Below, piece after piece: positions 56,841 through 64,000 of a DNA stretch of 64,000 nt. This DNA comes from Periplaneta americana (lineage: Eukaryota > Arthropoda > Insecta > Blattodea > Blattidae): assembly GCF_040183065.1 (NCBI RefSeq), contig NC_091121.1, positions 63,210,287 to 63,274,286 of the forward strand, written 5' to 3'. The translations under genes and the position numbers were made by a program. Within the stretch, counting starts at the first letter, position 1. Each line of letters begins with the position of its first letter. A model generated the notes under the pieces. The model searched no databases, was not told where the DNA came from, and worked only from the letters and a program-made list of their open reading frames with translations.

Positions 56841-57299
56841 TTTACAATAGTCTGGGTTAAACTAGCGGTGCAGCAAGCTGTATTCGTACAAGAGCATGGC
56901 TGTTCTGCAAGAAATATCATTCACAGAATAGAAGTGTTAAGTACAGACCCAGGAACAAAAATTTGGGCCACCTGAATTTTCCAAGTACCAGTTATAATAA
57001 TTGAAACAAGAGCGTTAAAAAAGTAAATATTGTTCCCTTTAGATAGTGTTTATGTCAATTTATTTACGTCACTTGACAGGATTTTGCACTCAACTTTTGT
57101 CTAACAGTAGGCTACCCTCATACTTTTTTTTTTCGGATGAGAGGCTTGCATGCTTTCATTGTAACCTGCTGCTTATTGTGCTTATCACTCCTGTTATATG
57201 AACGATTTTTTTTTTGTCGCTGTCTGGGACTCTTTTGTATATATACAGCATGCTGCATAGTGAACGTAACCTAGGCTATGGTAATGATGGCAATGCCAT

Positions 57300-57475
57300 T
57301 TGAAGTAATGATTGTGAAATGAGTCCGAAGTCCAACACCGAAAGTTCCCCAATTCTGCTTCGATTGGCTGAGGGAGAATCTCTGGAGAAACTCCAACCAG
57401 TTAACTTGTCTCTACCAGGGTTTGAACCCTGGCTCACTTGTTGCATGGTCAGACATGTTAACCGTTATTCCACAA
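57300..57475 (-). repeat. tRNA-derived SINE, minus strand
   Basis: The minus strand shows a head with GTTAACATGTCTGACCATGC and CAGGGTTCAAACCCTGG (B-box). Its body contains ACTTTCGGTGTTGGAC as in 60947-61199. Confidence 0.7.
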
Positions 57476-58562
57476 ATTTAATTCATGTCTGCTGACTTCA
57501 GAATCAAATATTTATAAACATTTATGCAAATCAAAATAATTTCAACATTAATTTATGAAATAAATAGAGGAAAACTGATTTTTACATTGTGGAATAAAAT
57601 TAGGTTAAAATACTAGCTTTTTGCGCATCTCGGAAAAAATTACGGAGAAACCAAACAGCTAGGCCAAAAGGGGGAACTGTTCCATCTTTTATGGGACGTA
57701 TGGTTAGCTTATGACCAAGTAGTATATTCAAAGGTAAATAAAATTGCTCTTTTTTGTAATATACGTAAAAAAGACGAATTAAGTTACGTAAATTGATTTG
57801 TATGTACTTTTACAGCTTTAAGGTTCATGTGTTGGTACTGGTCATATTAATGCACTGCCAATTTTATATTTCATACTAGTCGTAGGATGAACAGTTCACA
57901 AAAAAAAACATATATGCTCATGATAAGATTAGAATAGCAAGAGGGCCCCCCCTAATTGAAATGATTCTTCTCTATTTTCTACTCGCTCCCGTTTCTTACT
58001 GCCATAATTATTTTAATGTTGGTAATTTAGTTAGTAAAGAGCTTTTCCCGCGAGATAGCAGTCATTTGCGTTATGCAAAGAACATCAATTTCCGGTTGTG
58101 GCAGCACGATGGCAAGAAGGGCAAAGATTATAGCGAACGTTGTCTCACCTGTCATGACTGTCACAGTTGTTACCGCGTTGTTTTCTCGTGGAACTGTCAG
58201 CTAGAAATTTCTTGTAAATAACGTTTGTCACAAAGATTATTTGAGCTTAAAGTAATTAATTTCTATAGATCAATAGATCTGGCAGCATCAGAGTTAACAG
58301 TTGAACATCTTAGAATAGAATTTTATTGTTGTAGTGATTGAATTTGAAATCATCGTTTTAAACCTCGTGTTTTTACTCGCCATAAGGCAGTGACTTGTGT
58401 CCATTTGACGTGTGGTGTCTGAATGTGTGTTGCTTTATGGACTCCTGCGTTTGCAGAAATTAACTCAAGAACTCTGAAGATTGGTAGAATCTGTAGTTGC
58501 CAAATTTCTTGACGTCAGTTTACTTCAGTCTTTTATCGCGAAATTTACAGCGTCGACTCACG

Positions 58563-58578
58563 ATGAAGTTCAAACGCC
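58563..58578 (+). CDS. Candidate first coding exon of an unidentified gene
   Basis: ATGAAGTTCAAACGCC is followed by a perfect GTAAGT donor and preceded by ACTCACG. That gives MKFKR plus one base of the next codon. The preceding 500 bases (58000-58560) are richer in CpG than their surroundings, as expected of a promoter and 5' UTR. No matching second exon is recognisable in the remaining 5.4 kb, which is mostly SINE and LINE sequence, so the rest would lie beyond the window. Five residues are too few to name a gene. It may be a chance match. Confidence 0.3.
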
Positions 58579-58599
58579 GTAAGTATATTACTCTGAGTA

Positions 58600-60240
58600 T
58601 TTACATAGCATTATCATATTTGGTGAAGGTTTTATATTATGTTTATGTTATAATTCGTTCATATATGTAGCTAATGTAAGGTTTTATTCTGTAAGAAGTA
58701 CCGCATCCTGAGCACGTGGTCGCTGCATAGGCGGCGCAGCCATTGAACGTTGCGTGGGGTTTGCTCAGCGTGCTCCCAACTGTCATTATGGCGGGATTTG
58801 TAATGTGTATAGTTCGTACACAATCGCTGTTATGAAGACGCAGTTTTGTGGTTGTTAATTTTGCTAATTATCTGATTCATTATACCTTGTAAATAACAAT
58901 AGGCGCCAGTGGCTTTGTACATAATAAAACGACTGAAATGGTATGGAGTTTGAATTAATTGCACAAGCCTGTCACGTAACGCGCATAAGGCGTGCATGGC
59001 ATGCCGTAAACAGCCGTATGAACGCGTGTGACAACATCAGAAAGTGTCAAATATCGACTATTTAACCATGCAGTGTAAGAAAGGAAACATTCCATATGTT
59101 TTCGTACTGTAACATACAGTTTCAACCTTGGTAGCATGGTCCATGGTCGGTAGGCTAGTTATTGGTCGTGACCTTCATGCGTTCAGCGTGCCACGAGGTT
59201 TTGATTGCATTACATAATGATTACAGTTCGAATCTTTAAGTTCCATAAATTCAATTTGTTATAATAATCAATGCTGTATTTCAGGCCTGGCGGCGCTTGG
59301 GCATTTTTAATGACTTTCATATTAACGTCAAATTATGCATTTATAAAAAGCCATATTTTATTCATATTTAAACAACTTCATAATGAAGTCTACTCTGCAG
59401 ACCTAACAACCTCTTTATCTAGATTCGAACCCATATATTTTCGTCTGATATTCTCTAAGTATTCCTGCGGTAATGGTGATAAAGCCGACGGCGTCAACGA
59501 CGACGAAGACTACTATCGAAATCTCAGAGCCAGGGCACTTTTTTGTTTAGAAATACACCACTGATAATAATGGTTTAATTATTTATTGAATAGGACAGGT
59601 GTAATTGAAAACGTCATTGAAGAGAGTGGCAAATAAACGGATAAATTTCATAACACGGATATCTTCCTTTTCCTCTTACTCCAAAATTCCAACCTTGTGC
59701 ACACAAAATAAATTATTGACACTGAAAAGTGTCTTTTCGTAAGCATGATGATGCGGATTCGACAAGCACAGACAAATCTGCTCTTTCTAGTATTTTAAAA
59801 TAATTGTCAGTGAGGTATCCGTATACTGAAATCCCCCCATACTGTATAGACCTATGCAGTGAGTATTCCAAGTCCAACAGGTGGTCTGGGTGGCATTCAC
59901 GAATCCGACGGTGATAGATGAGCCATATTTCCTCAGTCCTGATAGAACCCGGGGGAAAAATAGCCTGGAAAGTCCCACGACTCGAAGCTCTAAGCCTGGG
60001 CATAAGAGGGTGAGTGAAAATAACGGCGAAACCCCCGCTCATGTCCTTTTCGCTCACACCGCCTTATAAACAAACGCAGAGTAAGGCTCTGTGCGTCAGT
60101 AATGGATTTTAGGAGCCGAAAGTTCGTAAACGCTGTGATGCCTGCCTGATACAATCCGTCATTGACCGTCCTGTCTACTTATACCGTATCAAAACATTAC
60201 TGACTGCCGGAGAAGGTGGAGTGAGAAGTTAAGGGGTGGT
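58600..60240. other. Unannotated region after the candidate first exon
   Basis: 58680-59200 is relatively CpG-rich, as might suit a promoter or first intron. A 114-codon minus-strand ORF at 59713-60057 has no recognised family and lies in moderately GC-rich, probably repeat-derived DNA. Confidence 0.35.
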
Positions 60241-60515
60241 CTGAAATACTTCAATCGAGTTAATAGCGCCCACGCCTGCCCTAAGCCCTTCCTATAGCGC
60301 CGGAAACCCGTACTACCCCGAGGACCTCAACCCAGCCTTTTTTACTACTGCAGATGAAATTATGGAAAAGTGGAGCGTGTTAGTGGAATAGTAGAAGGAA
60401 ACTGTATTACCCCGAGAAAAACTCTCTTCAACGTTTGCTTTGTCCATTTACATCACAACCTGACCGGGGATCGAACCCGGGCTGCCTGGATGGAAGGCCA
60501 GACGTGGCTTTCTTT
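60241..60515 (-). repeat. tRNA-derived SINE, minus strand
   Basis: The minus strand has CTGGCCTTCCATCCAGGCAG and CCGGGTTCGATCCCCGGTC, a perfect B-box, then a GC-rich body containing CTCGGGGTAATACAG. The tRNA cloverleaf is incomplete. Confidence 0.65.
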
Positions 60516-60946
60516 GGTCTAGTAATTGAATTGAGATAGCAATAGGTTATTAACAAGGAACGAAAAAATGACTTATAATTTAAAACAATTATGATGACAT
60601 TTATTTAATTACTGTTCTAAGTGAAGTGAAATCTTCTGTTTTATATTCAAGGCACAGTTTTTCTGTTACTAAACCCAAGCAGTTTCGTCATGTCATGAAT
60701 AGGACGCTCATTAAGGCAGCTACGCAATAGCATTGACCCTATATCCTTCCGCATATACATAGGGCTAAGTAATAATGTGCACATCTGAAATGCATACAGT
60801 AAAGGAGGAAGGATATCGAACTACCAGGTCTTCTAAGTGTGTAATGTTACAAATTAAATTTGTAAATTGACACAAAATAGTCACGTTAATAATATGAACA
60901 GTGTCTCATTGTACAGTGTCTGGTAAAAAATATAACTCGTAGTCCA

Positions 60947-61199
60947 CACCTGTGGAGTAACGGTCAGCGCGTCTGACCGGGAAACCAGATGGCCCGGGTT
61001 CGAATCTCGGTCAAGGCAAATTATCTGGTTGAGGTTTTTCTGGGGTTTTCCCTCAACCCAATACGAGCAAATGCTGGGTAACTTTCGGTGCTGGACCCTG
61101 GACTCATTTCATCGGCATTATCACTTTCATTTCATTCAGACGCTAAATAACCTCATGTTGATCAGCGTCGTAAAATAACCCAATAAAATAAATAAAAAA
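60947..61199 (+). repeat. tRNA-derived SINE with AATAAA tail
   Basis: ACACCTGTGGAGTAACGGTC (A-box region) and CCGGGTTCGAATCTCGG (B-box) are followed by TTTTCTGGGGTTTTCCCTCA and CAGCGTCGTAAAATAACCC, then an (AATAA)n tail. It looks full length. Confidence 0.88.
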
Positions 61200-61502
61200 T
61201 GTAACTCGTGCCCGTCATTTGCACTGTTCTGACCAACATTGCGAGGAAGCTAGTTAGCGTTTTACTGCGGGACAAGTAGGCCTGTCACAGCATTGTTCAG
61301 TCATACATTTGTCTTTGTTTATATGGACTTATACTGAACAATAACATTAATTTGTCACAGTTAGTAGGACAGAATTAATAATAAAATTAAAGAAGGTTAG
61401 TAGGTGGGCTACAGTATTAGAGATTTTAAATACGTATGAATCTTACCGGAAATTGTTTTTGTCGAATTGTGCACAAGGTTCAAAATGTGCACACACATGC
61501 AC

Positions 61503-61552
<50 letters not shown>

Positions 61553-62612
61553 CGACCAAGAGGATTTGTCGATAGTCCTATTTAAACACGAAACTTTTAA
61601 TTATAACAGTTAATTAAGGTATGCTGCTGCAATGCAAATTATAGATTTGCATATAATTTTGAGCCCTAGAGGTAAAAAATTCCGTCTCCACCAGGACTTG
61701 AAGGAAAATCAATTTGGCTTCGAATTGCGTGATCAGAATTCGTATAGGAAATTTCCTTGGTGAGAATGAAGTGTGGCTATATCACATGTTGATAACAAGA
61801 GGATCTTTAGAGATTTAATTGTGCATTTTACAATGTAATATAGACTTACAGTCTGAGAAATCCCCTCCCCCCCTTTTTTTTTTTTGCAAGTAGCGCCCGA
61901 GTCTATTCTACCCGTGCTGTACCTCACTGAGATAAATACAGCTAATAGTCTTAATATAGACTAGTTCACTTCCGAACGATTAAGGAGTAGGCGTTAAAGT
62001 TCACTGCCCGGTGTGTGTTTGTGTGCGTGCGTGTGTCATGAGAACGTTTTATGATATTTGTACAGATACGGAATTAAAATTTGGAGCGAGTCTTGATGGG
62101 AGTCCACCTGTATGTAGGCAACAATTTCACACGTCTGTCCACAAGTAACATATATACAGGGGCTCTTGTTTACTGCACCATGTGCAGTGTGTTGTAAGCG
62201 AAATTTATACAATAAGAGAGCTACAAATTTTATTTCCGCATCTGTACGTAAGGACGTGGATCCTAATTGGAGATTATGCTATTACAATCTTCCGAAATTT
62301 CGAATCACTCATTACAGAACGTTCGTTCTTATAGTGTGGTAAAATATGGACAGAGTATGTATGTACAGTTCACCGATCTTCAGATTGTATCGCTTAAATT
62401 TAGCTTCTTGCTCAAAGGGAAAGCTAGATTAATTTGTAGTTATTGAAACCATTGTCAGACATGAAATTATAACGATTTTGTAAAAGTAAACGTATAACTG
62501 TAGGTTAGAATGGTGCGAATTTTTGTAGGAATGTAGAGACGTTGGACAAAAAAAGGAAGATCTAATAAACTGTATATTAAGACAGTCACTTAAAAAGAGA
62601 AAAACCAATCGC
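61200..62612. other. Intergenic, nothing recognised apart from a microsatellite
   Basis: A (AAT)n microsatellite spans 61503-61552. The rest shows no coding or transposon signature. Confidence 0.45.
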
Positions 62613-62658
<46 letters not shown>

Positions 62659-62996
62659 GTGACCAATCCCGCGTCGTGGTCTAAGGCATCCTGCCTAGGA
62701 CTCGCGTTACGGAATGCGTGCTGGTTCGAGTCTTCATGGGGGAAGAAATTTTCTCATGAAATTTCGCCCAGTGAATGGGACCGGTGCTCACCCAGCATCG
62801 TGATACACTTGGGGAGCTACGATAGATAGCGAAATCCGGTTGCGAAAGCCAGCTATAACGGCTGGGGAGATCATTGTGCTAACCACACGATACCTCCATT
62901 CTGGTTGGATGATCGTCCACCTCTACTTCGGCATGTGAACGGGAGGCCAGCAGCTGGCTGGTCCGTCTGGCCCCTTCAAGGGCTGTGGCGCCACGG

Positions 62997-63038
<42 letters not shown>

Positions 63039-63040
63039 TA
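62613..63040 (+). repeat. tRNA-derived SINE, fifth type, copy 2, between triplet arrays
   Basis: Plus-strand copy of 55626-56003: CCCGCGTCGTGGTCTAAGGC (A-box), TGGTTCGAGTCTTCATGGGG (B-box), ending in (ATT)n at 62999-63039. An (AAT)n array also precedes it (62613-62656). Confidence 0.85.
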
Positions 63041-63732
63041 ATAATAGTGACCATAAGAATCTCAGTAATTTTCTTCTTCATCGCCATCAAGTTTTTTCAT
63101 ACTCTTATGGGACTCCCACATGGGGTAAATACATCGTCGGGCCTGTATGTAAGGTAACTCAGAATATCACATTGACAACGACCAAACATTTGTGGCCTAA
63201 AGGTGAAATTCGAACTCACGACTGTAGCTTCTGCACAACGTTAATAACTCCTCCGCAATTGTTGCGTATATCGACGTTCATACTAGGTATAATACTGTAT
63301 ATCTTCATAATAGACGACATATAACTAAAATGTAAACCACATCCTTGTTAGCCTACATTTCTTCAGGAATAGTTTTAAGATAGTGCACATTTCTTTAGTT
63401 GCATTGTATAAAAATTCTACGAGATCTGCCTGAACTCGACTTGTTTAAAGCAGCATTAGAAATATGTAAACAAGAAAATTTTGAAGATAATAATTAAAAT
63501 GGCAATTATACATAAGGCTAATGCCCTCTCTTTGACCCGAATTGCATTGGAGGTCCTAGTTTGTGTCCATACTACATTTTTTCGAGATTTAATAAAGATA
63601 TGCGGCAATACTCATGTGATGTGTGGTCAGCACGTTGCCTGACCTCGACGTAAAATATCTCGAGACATACTAACGATTCTTAACGTCCATGCATATTTAA
63701 CCTTCATCTCCTTTTCCGTTAAATTAGCTTAC
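63041..63732. other. Intergenic, nothing recognised
   Basis: AT-rich. Reading frames here run out of the SINE and have no family resemblance. Confidence 0.4.
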
Positions 63733-64000
63733 TTACTTACAAATGGCTTTTAAGGAACCCGAAGGTTCATTGCCGCCCTCACATAAGCCCGCCATCGGTC
63801 CCTATCCTGTGTAAGATTAATCCAGTCTCTATCATCATATCCCACCTCCCTCAAATACATTTTAATATTATCCTCCCATCTACGTCTCGGCCTCCCCAAA
63901 GGTCTTTTTCCCTCCGGTCTCCCAACTAACACTCTATATGCATTTCTGGATTCGCCCATACGTGCTACATGTCCTGCCCATCTCAAACGTCTGGATTAAT
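63733..64000 (-). mobile_element. Non-LTR retrotransposon 3' end (LINE family A), second copy
   Basis: The minus strand encodes MRWAGHVARMGESRNAYRVL, VGRPEGKRPLGRPRRRWEDN and DDRDWINLTQDRDRWRAYVR, with no stop. It is better preserved than the copy at 880-1268 and opposite in orientation. The 3' end is a (TAAG)n tail, seen as TTACTTACTTAC. It continues beyond the window. Confidence 0.88.

Noticed and set aside
57961-58221. 86-codon ORF upstream of the candidate first exon, with a Cys/His-rich end
   Set aside because: The pattern CLTCHDCHSCYR is suggestive, but there is no complete finger. The region is better explained as promoter or 5' UTR.
59713-60057. 114-codon minus-strand ORF
   Set aside because: No recognised family, and the region looks like GC-richer repeat DNA. 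Not enough to call a gene.
60950-61025. Functional tRNA gene
   Set aside because: The promoter boxes are present but the cloverleaf fails and a SINE body with an AATAAA tail follows.
62905-63324. 139-codon plus-strand ORF
   Set aside because: It runs through a SINE and its (ATT)n tail (poly-Leu), with no family resemblance.
1-64000. A hidden bacterial-type or defence system, operon or CRISPR array
   Set aside because: The coding sequence is intron-split animal housekeeping genes. The only regular arrays are triplet microsatellites and tandem duplications without spacer structure.

Overview
The window is animal nuclear DNA. Genes are split by GT-AG introns of up to about 9.4 kb, the background is AT-rich, and transposable elements fill most of the non-coding space. 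The repeats point to an insect, most likely a cockroach or relative (Blattodea). In particular, 3' ends of non-LTR retrotransposons encode the RWAGHVARMGE...GRPEGKRPLGRPRRRWEDN block at both edges, and several tRNA-headed SINEs have ATT or AATAAA tails. The species assignment (Periplaneta-like) is inference from repeat style, not proof.

Region by region. (1) 2395-26161, plus strand: the last 14 exons (962 codons plus stop) of DNAJC13/RME-8, the endosomal DnaJ co-chaperone. The J domain is in the first two exons seen, and the 5' part of the gene lies before the window. (2) 27163-37697, minus strand: a complete six-exon, 313-residue TRNAU1AP (SECp43) gene, a two-RRM selenocysteine-tRNA-associated protein, tail-to-tail with DNAJC13. 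(3) 38881-48586, plus strand: NDUFS5, a twin-CX9C complex I accessory subunit of 102 residues in two coding exons, head-to-head with TRNAU1AP across about 1.2 kb. (4) 48.6-58.5 kb: a transposon-rich intergenic stretch with a hAT element (8-bp target duplication), a Harbinger element (TAA duplication, decayed transposase) and a pogo/Tigger-like element. (5) About 58563: a candidate first coding exon of an unidentified plus-strand gene, followed by SINE-rich sequence to the end.

The three genes are housekeeping genes for endosomal recycling, selenoprotein synthesis and respiration. They are neighbours, not a pathway. I found no CRISPR, operon or defence-type system. The more unusual items are a decayed duplicate of the DNAJC13 J-domain exon end in the preceding intron, two tRNA-containing foldback structures in DNAJC13 introns, a weak NDUFS5 splice donor followed at once by an in-frame stop, and a datable nest of DNA transposons.
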